Shown here one piece after another: positions 27,888 through 36,861 of a stretch of 64,000 nt of DNA. Position 1 is the first letter of the stretch, and each line of letters opens with the position of its first letter. Source of the DNA: Candidatus Galacturonatibacter soehngenii (GTDB lineage: Bacteria > Bacillota > Clostridia > Lachnospirales > Lachnospiraceae). The position numbers and the translations under genes are program-made. The notes beneath the pieces are model-generated. The model had not been told where the DNA came from. It saw only the letters and a list, made by a program, of their open reading frames with translations, and made no database searches. The DNA lies in NCBI RefSeq assembly GCF_008830185.1, contig NZ_WAGX01000005.1:930001-994000 (forward strand), in the 5' to 3' direction.

Positions 27888-30173
27888 TTAATATTTACCT
27901 ATTTTTTCATAGCTTATGGATTTTAGTTTTAGTTTTGCTTCTCCATTCGCTATAATTAGAAAATCTACTCCAACTGAATCTATAATGGAGCAATCTAATG
28001 TTGCTATATATTGTCCATTCTCATCAAAGTCTGATTTATAAACTGGCATTACTATTAAAAGCTTTTTTCCATTGTAGGAAGTGACTTTTAATCTTGCTAC
28101 TTCACCTTGGCTAACATCAGTATTAAGAAGCTCTAATTCATAATTTACTCTAACTAATCCACTGTAAATTGTTAAACCCAAACCTTTAGATACTGATTTT
28201 GTACTTCCAGAAATTAATATTGCATTATCACTATCAATAGACAGTTTGTTTTTTTTAGCTAGTTTTCTTAAATCTAAATTTTGCTTCAAAGCATAGTAGT
28301 CACTCATTTTTATACCAGACTCTTGAAGTATTTTCACTAATTTTTCATCATTTGTATAAATATACTCTGTATCCGAGATTTGTCCACACATATACCCAAC
28401 CTTTAAAAGGTTAACCATTTCATTTGTTGCTTTTGTTATAACCGCTGCTCTCTTTACATTTGTTTTATATGGAGTCCCAGGCAATATGTCGTTATCCGCT
28501 TTATTACACTTCATATATAGGTATGGAATATCATCAATATACAAGTTGTAATCATCTAATTGTTCTAACCGTTCAAAAACATAATTACTCGCTTGAATTC
28601 TCTCCTTATATTGTGTTGCTCTTTTACTCATAAGAGTATTACATACTAAAAATTGCATACTAAAAAGAATTATACCAAATACACTTCCAACAACAAACCA
28701 ATATACACACTTGTCTTTTTTTCTTTCTCTGATAGTATAACATAGATTCCATAACATGGATATTGTAAATATACATACGCCTCCAATACTCAACACTCCA
28801 AAAATAAAATAAATGTGTCTCCCAGACTCATTTAGCTTTAACAATGTAACCAGTGTTCTTGCATATGCAATAAGCTTAGAATGAAAAACTATTAAAAGTG
28901 TTATAAACGCTATACCAATAAAATATTTTCCTTTTCTTCGATTATTTTCCACGCTTACATCAGCAATACTATTATTAACCGACATATTAAAGTTTGATAA
29001 AATAAGTAATACAAATGGATTAAAAAATACCTCTAATAAATGATGTTCCATTATTGATTGTAATGACATTATACCTAATAATACTAACACATATCTTTTT
29101 TGCGTCCTCTTGACTTTGATTGCCAAATACACAAAGCCAAGAATAGTGAATGCAAAAAATACAATTCCGTATCTTACAAAAATCATGACATAGGAGCTGT
29201 CCACAAAGTTATAATCTATTCTAGCTACATAATTCCTTGCGAGACCTATCATCTTAAAAGGAGTTCCCCATAAACTAATTCCATACTTTTCTATTGCGTC
29301 TTTACCTAGTTTCAAACGCCCAGAAGAAATTAAATTAATCTTATTAATTAATACATTATCATGAGTATATAATAGAGTAAAACCTAATGACACTAATGCA
29401 GCTATAGGAAGAATAAAAACAAGACAAACATCAATAATTTGAAACACTTTTAATTTTATCATGCTCCACATTCCTATTGGTTTTGCACTTAATATTACTT
29501 TGTCAGAATATTTTACATATAGTCCCCCTAGAACAGTTAATATCATACATACAAAACTATTTTTTGCACCTGTGTATTCATATAGTACACATGCTAAAAA
29601 TAGCAAAAAAATATTAAATAAATAGTTTGGTACTTTTCCTTTCCAAGCTAAATATGTAATAGTCAAGAACAAAATCTGCGCCGCAAAATTATTAGTATAT
29701 ACAAAACCAAATGCATGTTCGAATTTATTATTTCCAACAAATATTAAATCTTGTATACATCCTGTCAAGGCTCCTAATATAGTTATCAGCATAACCAAAG
29801 AAACAGTCACAAAATAAAATTTTAGAATTTTCTGATAAGCAATATCCTTAGCTGCTAAAATAAAAAAACCTAACTCCAGTAAAAAAATATATCCTGTTCC
29901 TCTATATACATAATAAAATACAATGAAAAGTAAAGTATCAAATATCAGAAATTTAATACTTTTAATATCGTACACTATAATTTTTAGAATTAAAAACGCA
30001 ATCATAGCAATACGCAAATAATAATAATACCAGTCTGGCCAGTTAAGCTCAAACATGGTTCTATCAAAAACTTTACGTACTATATATAAACCTAAAATAA
30101 ATAAATATGTTAAGTCCATTAAATTTAATATTAAACCTTTTTTTTGACTATAAAAATTACTTATTTTATACAT
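27888..30173 (-). CDS. O-antigen-polymerase-like membrane protein with large extracytoplasmic tail
   Basis: 761 residues. The first 430 or so carry about ten hydrophobic helices and a polymerase/ligase-like layout: repeated short helices, GNNKFEHAFGFVYTNNFAAQIL near 145-165, EYTGAKNSFVCMILTVLGG near 200, the loop SSGRLKLGKDAIEKYGISLWG near 285 and DSSYVMIFVRYGI near 325. The GR and DS-Y pattern is common in Wzy and WaaL proteins. Two more helices follow at about 430-520. Residues about 525-761 are soluble and probably outside, ending in a beta-rich region. That tail is unusual for a Wzy. A role as polymerase or ligase is inferred; the family is not certain. Confidence 0.65.
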   Translation of the reverse strand: MYKISNFYSQKKGLILNLMDLTYLFILGLYIVRKVFDRTMFELNWPDWYYYYLRIAMIAFLILKIIVYDIKSIKFLIFDTLLFIVFYYVYRGTGYIFLLELGFFILAAKDIAYQKILKFYFVTVSLVMLITILGALTGCIQDLIFVGNNKFEHAFGFVYTNNFAAQILFLTITYLAWKGKVPNYLFNIFLLFLACVLYEYTGAKNSFVCMILTVLGGLYVKYSDKVILSAKPIGMWSMIKLKVFQIIDVCLVFILPIAALVSLGFTLLYTHDNVLINKINLISSGRLKLGKDAIEKYGISLWGTPFKMIGLARNYVARIDYNFVDSSYVMIFVRYGIVFFAFTILGFVYLAIKVKRTQKRYVLVLLGIMSLQSIMEHHLLEVFFNPFVLLILSNFNMSVNNSIADVSVENNRRKGKYFIGIAFITLLIVFHSKLIAYARTLVTLLKLNESGRHIYFIFGVLSIGGVCIFTISMLWNLCYTIRERKKDKCVYWFVVGSVFGIILFSMQFLVCNTLMSKRATQYKERIQASNYVFERLEQLDDYNLYIDDIPYLYMKCNKADNDILPGTPYKTNVKRAAVITKATNEMVNLLKVGYMCGQISDTEYIYTNDEKLVKILQESGIKMSDYYALKQNLDLRKLAKKNKLSIDSDNAILISGSTKSVSKGLGLTIYSGLVRVNYELELLNTDVSQGEVARLKVTSYNGKKLLIVMPVYKSDFDENGQYIATLDCSIIDSVGVDFLIIANGEAKLKLKSISYEKIGKY

Positions 30174-30245
30174 ATACTTCCTCTTAATTCTACTTAACTT
30201 GCTTAAAACCTAAGATTGAAAGCGTCTTTAACTCTGCAATAATTT

Positions 30246-31466
30246 CTATCCCATTATTTCCTTCAACTTGTCAACAACACGCTCCGCTGCATGTCCATCT
30301 TCATAACAGTTCATTTCTTGATAAAATCTCTGATAATCTATGTCATATTTCTTCTCATCAAAGCACGCTATCTGATCACACAACTCCCTTTGATTCTTTG
30401 CAATCGGAAATGGCGTGATTTCGATAGGAAACAAAAATTCTCTGTCTTTTTTTGTATATTCCTCTATATCTGGTACATATAAAAAGCCCGGCTTTTTCGT
30501 AAAAAAGTAATCATAAATCCAACTCGAGTAATCTGTCACACCAATATCTGCAAGTAGCATTAAATCCTGAATATCAGGATATTCGGTTGCATTAATTACA
30601 TAAGGATTTCCTGCATCCAAACTTTTTAATTTTCTATCCATGAAATGATAACGAACCATAATGACCCATTTTCCTCCGAAACGTTCTTCTAATGCCTTTA
30701 TAACGTCTTCATAAGGAAGCTCATATAAATCAGAATTTTGTTCTTCACGAAATGTAGGTGCGTATAGTAAAACACGTTCCTCATTATTTAATCTATATCT
30801 TTTTCTTATATCATGAACCAACTGTTTTACCTCTATGGTATCACTTTTAAACAATATATCATTTCTTGGATGACCATATGGCAGCATTTCTGCATTTTTC
30901 CAAAAAGTAGAACGAAATAGCTCTTCTTCAAACAAACAATTTGTCAAGCAATAATCTGTTTGCGCCCCTTCTTGGTATGCCTTTTTAATCCAATATTTAT
31001 TATTATTTACAGTTTCATCAAACTTTTTAAGGCCAAACGTTCCATGCCATGTTTGAATCAACACTTGCTCTTTTCTTTTTTTGGCAAATAAATAAGAAAA
31101 AGTAACCGAATTATCTATCCAAACTTTTGACGTCGCTGCCTCCTCATAAAACTCTTTGGAACCACGCAAGATTATTTTCACATTTTTAGGAAAGTTTTCT
31201 TTGCTTTCAATATTTTCTGTTCTAACTACCCATACAATTTCGTAAGGTAACTTTTGTCTAATAATTTCATCTGCAATTGCTCTTGGATGACAGTTATAAC
31301 TACCTCTAGAAGTCAGCATCATAATCTTATGATTATTAATTGGTTTATGCCAAAATTTAAAATAATTATATATATTGGCAAGCGCTCTATCTGCGTATGC
31401 AAGTGGTTTTTTAAAAATTGTTTTTAAAAATTGTCCTTCTGAAATCGTTCTTCCAACTTTACTCAT
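30246..31466 (-). CDS. CDP-glycerol glycerophosphotransferase family protein (TagB/TagF-like)
   Basis: 406-residue GT-B-like enzyme of the family that transfers polyol-phosphate from a CDP-polyol to a glycan or growing teichoic chain. Seen: MMLTSRGSYNCHPRAIADEI near 50, VWIDNSVTFSYLF near 110, QTWHGTFGLKKFDETV with the conserved His near 140, LPYGHPRND near 205, LLYAPTFREEQ near 240, VMVRYHFMDRK with the second His near 285, and DIGVTDYSSWIYDYFFTKKPGFLY near 325-345. It starts one base after the SDR stop, with GAGGAAATG upstream. It resembles the protein at 57026 more than the one at 35616. Polyol type (glycerol, ribitol or other) is not deducible. Confidence 0.85.
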   Translation of the reverse strand: MSKVGRTISEGQFLKTIFKKPLAYADRALANIYNYFKFWHKPINNHKIMMLTSRGSYNCHPRAIADEIIRQKLPYEIVWVVRTENIESKENFPKNVKIILRGSKEFYEEAATSKVWIDNSVTFSYLFAKKRKEQVLIQTWHGTFGLKKFDETVNNNKYWIKKAYQEGAQTDYCLTNCLFEEELFRSTFWKNAEMLPYGHPRNDILFKSDTIEVKQLVHDIRKRYRLNNEERVLLYAPTFREEQNSDLYELPYEDVIKALEERFGGKWVIMVRYHFMDRKLKSLDAGNPYVINATEYPDIQDLMLLADIGVTDYSSWIYDYFFTKKPGFLYVPDIEEYTKKDREFLFPIEITPFPIAKNQRELCDQIACFDEKKYDIDYQRFYQEMNCYEDGHAAERVVDKLKEIMG

Positions 31467-31467
31467 T

Positions 31468-32532
31468 TTACATTTCCTCGGTATCTTCTAAGATTTTCAG
31501 TGTACTTCTAATCCCTTCGTCCAAGTGAATTAGAGGAAACCATCCTATATTCATAAGCTTATTAGAATTTAACACTGCTTTTACAACCTTTGAAAATCCT
31601 TGTTTTTCTATATCACTAGGGATATCAAATACTACAGATTTTTGTTTTTGCTGTGCAATTAAGGTGGCAATTGTTTTGATACTTGCATTTGACTCACTAT
31701 CTGCTATATTATAGGCTTCTCCTTTCTCACCCTCAAGTAATACGTACATCATCGCATTAACAGCGTCTAGTACATAGCAGTGAGACCTTTCAAGACTACC
31801 ATCACTTTTCAATACAATATCCTCTCCTTGTAAAACTTTACGGAAAAATTGAGACATTGCACGACTATCACTTGAAGTCATTGTTGGTCCATAACAATGG
31901 CACGGACGCACGATGACAACGTCTACATCATATTGAGTGATGTAACTTTGACATAGCACTTCAGCAGCTCTTTTACCAGAAGGATAACATGACCTTGGAT
32001 TTGAATAATCAACAACTCCACAATACTCTTCATGAAAACCATTCGATAGTGTATCATCTGGTTGACCATACATTTCTCCTGACGAAACATATAATACTCT
32101 TCTTGACTTTTTCCTTCTTGCTAAATCCAAAACATTGTTCATTCCCACTACATTTGTTAGAAGTGTGTCTACAGGATAATTTGCCATCATATATGGATCT
32201 GCATTGCTCGCCGCGTGGATAATATAATCGACATCCTGATCCAAGTGTAACTCTTTACTAAGGTCAAAGTTAATTAGATTAAAATATTTTCTATCAACAT
32301 ACTCACCGAACCTATCACGCAATTTGCTTGCTGTTCTACCTAGTGCAAATATCTTAATATTGTATTGGTAAACCTCGTTCAAATAGATTAGCATATCTAC
32401 TAAACCAGAACCTAACATCCCAGCTGCACCCGTTATCATAAAGGAGCTTTCCTTCAGTTTTTCTAAGGATAAACCGCCTTGTTTGACAACAGAATCTATC
32501 TGTTCTTTATATTTCGCATTGTCTAAAAGCAT
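31468..32532 (-). CDS. NAD-dependent epimerase/dehydratase (SDR) partnered with the cytidylyltransferase
   Basis: Extended SDR of 354 residues. N-terminal FMITGAAGMLGSGLVDML is the NAD-binding loop; IIHAASNADPYMMANYP near 100 and the catalytic YPSGKRAAEVLCQ (Tyr/Lys) near 180 follow, then VRPCHCYGPTMTSSDSRAMSQF near 205 and SHCYVLDAVNAMMYVL near 250. The layout is that of UDP-glucuronate decarboxylase or GalE relatives. It lies between the IspD/TarI-like cytidylyltransferase (13-base gap) and a TagB-like transferase (1-base gap). I infer that it reduces or rearranges the sugar moiety feeding the CDP-polyol, in place of the TarJ reductase, which belongs to another family and is absent. Confidence 0.7.
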   Translation of the reverse strand: MLLDNAKYKEQIDSVVKQGGLSLEKLKESSFMITGAAGMLGSGLVDMLIYLNEVYQYNIKIFALGRTASKLRDRFGEYVDRKYFNLINFDLSKELHLDQDVDYIIHAASNADPYMMANYPVDTLLTNVVGMNNVLDLARRKKSRRVLYVSSGEMYGQPDDTLSNGFHEEYCGVVDYSNPRSCYPSGKRAAEVLCQSYITQYDVDVVIVRPCHCYGPTMTSSDSRAMSQFFRKVLQGEDIVLKSDGSLERSHCYVLDAVNAMMYVLLEGEKGEAYNIADSESNASIKTIATLIAQQKQKSVVFDIPSDIEKQGFSKVVKAVLNSNKLMNIGWFPLIHLDEGIRSTLKILEDTEEM

Positions 32533-32545
32533 TTTCTACCTCCGA

Positions 32546-33247
32546 TTATTCTCCAACACGTAACAACGCTTTAAAAATCTGCATATCATCATTGGTAGTT
32601 ATTTTCAAATTTTTCTCAGACCCAGCTGAAAAATATACGACTTCATTTAGTTGTTGCATTAGCACACAAGAAGCAGCAGTGTTTTCAATTCCTTTTAACT
32701 CAGCCTGCTGATGTGCCCATAGCAATTTTTTTAGAGGATACGTGTGTGGAGTTTGAGTTCTTACAACAGACTCTCTTGGTATCGAGTCAACAGAAAAAGT
32801 ATTATCTTCATCTTCACAACGAAAAATTGCCTCTGTACAAGGAATTGCAGCAACAGCTGAACCATTTTTTTTACAAATTCGGATAGAATCCGAAATAATG
32901 TCTTGAGAAACCATTGCTCTATTTCCGTCGTGTATCATTATTAAGTCGTCTGCATCACATTCCTGCTCAAGTACTTTTAATCCATTATGAATAGAATCCT
33001 GGCCATTTACTCCACCTGTCACTACCCATTTTAACTTCGTTATATTAAACTGCTTTGCATATGCTTTTAGTATTTCATGCCATCCTTCCAAACATACAAC
33101 ACAAATATAATCTATACTAGGATGTTTTTCAAACTTTTCCATAGTATAGATAATTAGTGGTTTGTCATCCACGTTAATAAACTGCTTTGGAACACTATTT
33201 TGCATTCTCGTTCCAGTTCCTCCAGCTGTTAATAATACTACATTCAT
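32546..33247 (-). CDS. IspD/TarI family cytidylyltransferase
   Basis: 233 residues; makes a CDP-activated alcohol phosphate from CTP. Motifs: VVLLTAGGTGTRMQNSVPKQF (CTP-binding, with the catalytic Arg and Lys), IYTMEKFEKH, VTGGVNGQDSIHNGL near 85, IMIHDGNRAMVSQDII near 110, RESVVRTQTPHTYPLKKL near 165 and ITTNDDMQIFKALL at the end. The start at 33247 has GGAG 9 bases upstream; a second ATG at 33253 is only 3 bases from it. The genome's housekeeping IspD is not in view, and the position beside LicD, TagB-like and TagGH-like genes favours a TarI (ribitol-5-P) or related role. Certainty on substrate is modest. Confidence 0.8.
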   Translation of the reverse strand: MNVVLLTAGGTGTRMQNSVPKQFINVDDKPLIIYTMEKFEKHPSIDYICVVCLEGWHEILKAYAKQFNITKLKWVVTGGVNGQDSIHNGLKVLEQECDADDLIMIHDGNRAMVSQDIISDSIRICKKNGSAVAAIPCTEAIFRCEDEDNTFSVDSIPRESVVRTQTPHTYPLKKLLWAHQQAELKGIENTAASCVLMQQLNEVVYFSAGSEKNLKITTNDDMQIFKALLRVGE

Positions 33248-33270
33248 ATTCATAATCTCCTTTTCAAATT

Positions 33271-34056
33271 TCAACTTTGTCTTAAGTGCGTATGCCGCTC
33301 TTTCGGTATTTGATTATAGTTTCCATATAGATTTGTTAAATATACATGATATCCTTTTGGAACATAAAATTCTATCTCTTCAAACAAATGTTTTACTCTT
33401 TCTTCCACATGCTCTTTTTCTATTCTTTCTTTTTTCCCATATTTTGCAACGATACATCCTACATAATCAGATGTGTCAAACTCATATCGTTTGGCCGCTT
33501 TTGTTATCTTGTCAGCGTAATACCTTGCACCAATTAATCGAAAGGGGAAAAATAAAACTTTCTTTAAAACTTTTTTAATCCCACTTTCAATGTCTTGCTC
33601 ATCACTTGTTGCTTGCCACAAAAAATATTTTAGATTCTTTATTTTTTTAATATGTTGGTTAAATTCTTTTTCTTTTATAGGCAATCCATCAATTGGAAAT
33701 ATATCAATCCATAAAGGCTGAGGTTTTTTCATTAATTTATAGGAGACATTTATATTTTTATCTACCACCTTTATAAAAGGTAGAGGGGTATCATCATATT
33801 TTTCTTTCCATAATACATTGTATTTGTTAGCTATTTTTCCATTTGCCAGTTTTATAAAACGTTCAAAGTCCGGCCTTGGCATCATAACATCAATATCATC
33901 ATCCCATGGAATAAAGCCACTATGTCTTACTGCCCCAAGCAAAGTACCGCCTGCCAGGCAATAGCGTAAAGCATTATTATCACAAAATCTGGCAAACTCA
34001 ATCAAAATATTCAATTCTGCCTTTTGAATTTCTCTTAATTCACTATAAACCTTCAT
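33271..34056 (-). CDS. LicD family phosphotransferase
   Basis: 261 residues of the LicD/FKRP nucleotidyltransferase-fold family. These enzymes transfer phosphocholine, ribitol-phosphate or similar from a CDP carrier to a glycan. Seen: ELREIQKAELNILIEFARFCDNNALRYCLAGGTLLGAVRHSGFIPWDDDIDVMMPR, with the GG(S/T) and DDDIDV metal motifs near 40-60. PLWIDIFPIDGLP near 115 and KGYHVYLTNLYGNY near 240 are also typical. AAGGTGG lies before the ATG. The next gene, the cytidylyltransferase, would supply its CDP substrate. Confidence 0.87.
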   Translation of the reverse strand: MKVYSELREIQKAELNILIEFARFCDNNALRYCLAGGTLLGAVRHSGFIPWDDDIDVMMPRPDFERFIKLANGKIANKYNVLWKEKYDDTPLPFIKVVDKNINVSYKLMKKPQPLWIDIFPIDGLPIKEKEFNQHIKKIKNLKYFLWQATSDEQDIESGIKKVLKKVLFFPFRLIGARYYADKITKAAKRYEFDTSDYVGCIVAKYGKKERIEKEHVEERVKHLFEEIEFYVPKGYHVYLTNLYGNYNQIPKERHTHLRQS

Positions 34057-34085
34057 ATACCACCTTGTTTTATGTCTTATGATTT

Positions 34086-34817
34086 TTAGGACATAAACTC
34101 TTCATATGCACTTAGCACTTCTGCTGTATTTCCTTGTTGTTTAATTACTCCCTCATGTAGCCATAAAATAGTATCACACAATTTTCTTAATGTATCCATG
34201 CTATGAGATACAATAATAACGGTTCGCTCCTTATTACTAATAAGCTCCTCCATCTTTGCATAACTTTTCTTCTTAAACTTTGCATCTCCTACACTTAACA
34301 CTTCATCAATCAGCATAATCTCCGCTTCTAAAATTGCGGTGATAGAAAATGCAAGCTTTGAATGCATACCGCTGGAATACGTCTTAACTGGTTTGTCTAT
34401 AAATTTTCCCAATTCTGAGAACTCTATGATTTCATCCATTTTTTTATTAATATATTCTTCTGTGTAACCTAATAATAGACCCGATAGGTATATATTTTCA
34501 CGCCCCGTTAGCTTCTTTTGAAACCCTACACCGATAGAAAGAAGAGATACTGAATGATTGTGTAGGTCTATGCAACCCTCATCTGGTGCAAAAATTCCCG
34601 CAATTGCTCTCAATAACGTGGACTTTCCACTTCCATTTTTTCCTACAATCCCCATTATTTCGCCTTTAGGTACATTAAAGGAAATACCTTTAACTGCTTC
34701 AAAAACTTCAACTTTACTTTTTTTAAATTTAAGTAGACTTTTTTTAAGTGTCATCTTAGTCAAAGAACGATATCTGATTTTTAAATCTTTAACCTCTATT
34801 GCGTATTGCTCTCCCAT
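34086..34817 (-). CDS. ABC transporter ATPase for polysaccharide/teichoic acid export (TagH/Wzt-like)
   Basis: 243-residue ATPase of the TagH/Wzt group, powering outward transport of a finished lipid-linked polymer. Walker A GIVGKNGSGKSTLLRAIAG near 60, the family-typical SVSLLSIGVGFQKKLTGRENI near 90, signature YSSGMHSKLAFSI near 145 and Walker B IMLIDEVLSVGDAKF near 165, then IIVSHSMDTLRKLCD. It lacks the C-terminal carbohydrate-binding extension of long Wzt proteins and the long tail of some TagH proteins, so terminal-modification sensing is unlikely. One base separates it from the permease gene upstream, giving coupled expression. Confidence 0.92.
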   Translation of the reverse strand: MGEQYAIEVKDLKIRYRSLTKMTLKKSLLKFKKSKVEVFEAVKGISFNVPKGEIMGIVGKNGSGKSTLLRAIAGIFAPDEGCIDLHNHSVSLLSIGVGFQKKLTGRENIYLSGLLLGYTEEYINKKMDEIIEFSELGKFIDKPVKTYSSGMHSKLAFSITAILEAEIMLIDEVLSVGDAKFKKKSYAKMEELISNKERTVIIVSHSMDTLRKLCDTILWLHEGVIKQQGNTAEVLSAYEEFMS

Positions 34818-34818
34818 A

Positions 34819-35601
34819 TTATATCACCTTTACATAACTATTTTCATATTTGTGTATTACATTTATACCAATATAGGACAAAATAAATCCTACTAAAAGC
34901 CATAACAACAACCAAGGAATATCTGGTGTCTTAGAATATATCATGCAATCCCTCATACTACTTATGATCAATGCAACGGGATTCAATCTTTGCAAAATAC
35001 TTGCAAAAGGCTCGTCAACCCTTCCTACAATTGAGTAAAAAATACCTGACAAATAAAATACCAATTTTAATAAAACAGTAATTACATTTGCCAAATCTTC
35101 CACAAATACACCAAAGTGAAGTAATATGGTACTAATACCAAATGTTACAACTCCTAATATAAGAAGTATAGGTATAAAAAACAAGATGTTCAAACCAATT
35201 GGGACACGTAATAAAAACATCATAATAAAAACCAGGCAAAAGGATATACTTAACTTAATTCCATTAGAAAACATTTTAACAAAAATAAGTATATACTTTG
35301 GAATATATACTTTTGTTACAATTTGAGAATTCTTTGTAACCAACGTAACACTTTGCTTCACCGTTCTCTCAAAAAATTGCCAACATGTTAAACCAATAAA
35401 TACAAATGCTGAGAAATACTTCTCGCCTTTCCCAAACACAATCAATGCTAGAAAAGAATACACTAGCATAAATAAAAGCGGATCTAGTATCCACCAAAGC
35501 CAACTCAAATGTGAATTCGCCGTCTCTGATTTTAGTTCCGCTTTACCGGAATATATTGTATATTTGTAATATTTTTGAACTTTTTTGATAAACTCTTTCA
35601 T
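34819..35601 (-). CDS. ABC transporter permease for polysaccharide/teichoic acid export (TagG/Wzm-like)
   Basis: 260-residue, six-helix ABC-2 permease of the TagG/Wzm group. N-terminal HLSWLWWILDPLLFMLVYSFLALIVFG near 30-55, FIGLTCWQFFERTVKQSVTLVTKNSQIVTKVYIPKYIL near 70-110, and the ending FYLSGIFYSI near 185 then RLNPVALIISSMRDCMIYSK near 205. This RLNPV segment is diagnostic for the polysaccharide exporters. It pairs with the ATPase at 34086. The presence of a Wzx flippase in the same run means that the locus encodes two export routes. Confidence 0.92.
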   Translation of the reverse strand: MKEFIKKVQKYYKYTIYSGKAELKSETANSHLSWLWWILDPLLFMLVYSFLALIVFGKGEKYFSAFVFIGLTCWQFFERTVKQSVTLVTKNSQIVTKVYIPKYILIFVKMFSNGIKLSISFCLVFIMMFLLRVPIGLNILFFIPILLILGVVTFGISTILLHFGVFVEDLANVITVLLKLVFYLSGIFYSIVGRVDEPFASILQRLNPVALIISSMRDCMIYSKTPDIPWLLLWLLVGFILSYIGINVIHKYENSYVKVI

Positions 35602-35615
35602 TCGTCCTCCTCGAG

Positions 35616-36818
35616 TTAGAAGCCTTTTATCGCCTCATAATTCCGCTTGCAGTTATCAGAATCAAAAAAGGTGAAAAAGGCTTCCTGACGCTGTCTATAT
35701 CTATCATCAATCAAGAATTGATGTCTTCCGTAGTAATAAATTTGCTTCAATAACTGCTGTCTGTCCTCGCAAACTGGCCCAAACCCATCCTCTTTATAGC
35801 TAAAGTAGCCTTCTTCATAATGCTCTTCTCTAAATTTCAAAACATCAAACTGAAAATATAACTGTGGCTTCCTCATATAAGCAAAGTCCATTGATATACT
35901 TGAGTAGTCCGTAATTAGCATAGCAGCTGACATTAACAACTCTTGTACTTCATAATTTTTCTCATCAGCAATCTTAATATTTTTGCTATTTGAATGAAAG
36001 GCTTCGCCAAACTTTTGTATCTCTCTATGTGGATAAAAAACAAGGCGATAGCCATTTTGCTCAATATATTGTATTAAATCAGAATCGTCTAACAATCCCT
36101 GCCATTCTTTATAATACTGCGTCTCTTGAAACAATTCCAGCCTTTTTTCATTTACCTTATTAGAATCAGAAGGTGGTGATAGCCAGCCTCTCCAAGTCGG
36201 CATAACCAAAATCAGATTCTTATCTGTAATCGCATGATGTAAATTATCAAAACGACACATACCTGTCAATTTAACATAGCCTTCTGGATAACCAAACTTT
36301 TCTTTTACAAATTGATATTCTCTTTGAACACCGCACATAAACATCGAAATCTTGGAATTTTTATAATGTAAAAATTCCACATTATCCTTTGTAATCCCAT
36401 GCTGTAAAAAAACTCGTTTGTTCTTTCTTATCTCGTATACTTCAAGAAGATAGCAAACTGCCGCATTTGGCTTGCCTCCCTTTTGTGTACTTATATTTTT
36501 TTCTGCCGCCAAATAATAAATCCAATGCAAAAAGGAACCGTATTCTATTACTTGTCCCAACGATGCTACCTTTTTATAGTCTGCCGATTTTCTTTTAATT
36601 GCATATACTACATCCTGATTTGGGTTGTTTTCTCTAATATAGCGAAATAACCAATAGGCATTATCCCTAGCTTCGTTTGCATTTTCACATATTAGCCACA
36701 TGGAAGGACGTTTTCTTTTAAGCATAGCCCCAAAGGGTAATGCAATAATAAAAAATATGATATGCATAATATCTTTTATTTTGATTTCTTTGATTTTAAC
36801 CCAAAAGCCTTGTTTCAT
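35616..36818 (-). CDS. CDP-glycerol glycerophosphotransferase family protein (TagF-like)
   Basis: 400 residues from the ATG at 36818; a GTG at 36827 is possible, and neither has a strong ribosome site. Seen: MWLICENANEARDNAYWLFRYI near 40, YYLAAEKNISTQKGGKPNA near 105, VFLQHGITKDNVEF near 135 with the conserved His, LTGMCRFDNLHH near 185, LVMPTWRGWL near 205, YRLVFYPHREIQKF near 255 with the second His, AAMLITDYSSISMDFAYMRKPQLYFQFD near 310-335. The LITDYSS and QHG motifs match TagF-type polymerases. It differs from the TagB-like pair (30246 and 57026) in these loops, so it may be the chain-extending enzyme. First gene of a possible sub-operon with the ABC transporter. Confidence 0.85.
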   Translation of the reverse strand: MKQGFWVKIKEIKIKDIMHIIFFIIALPFGAMLKRKRPSMWLICENANEARDNAYWLFRYIRENNPNQDVVYAIKRKSADYKKVASLGQVIEYGSFLHWIYYLAAEKNISTQKGGKPNAAVCYLLEVYEIRKNKRVFLQHGITKDNVEFLHYKNSKISMFMCGVQREYQFVKEKFGYPEGYVKLTGMCRFDNLHHAITDKNLILVMPTWRGWLSPPSDSNKVNEKRLELFQETQYYKEWQGLLDDSDLIQYIEQNGYRLVFYPHREIQKFGEAFHSNSKNIKIADEKNYEVQELLMSAAMLITDYSSISMDFAYMRKPQLYFQFDVLKFREEHYEEGYFSYKEDGFGPVCEDRQQLLKQIYYYGRHQFLIDDRYRQRQEAFFTFFDSDNCKRNYEAIKGF

Positions 36819-36861
36819 ACTCTTCACACTCTCTAAAGTTTCCAGTAATATAGTTTTAAAT

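Noticed and set aside
33162-33578. 138-residue plus-strand open frame
   Set aside because: It lies across the opposite strand of the cytidylyltransferase and LicD genes, both of which carry clear family motifs; low-complexity product with no ribosome site or domain.
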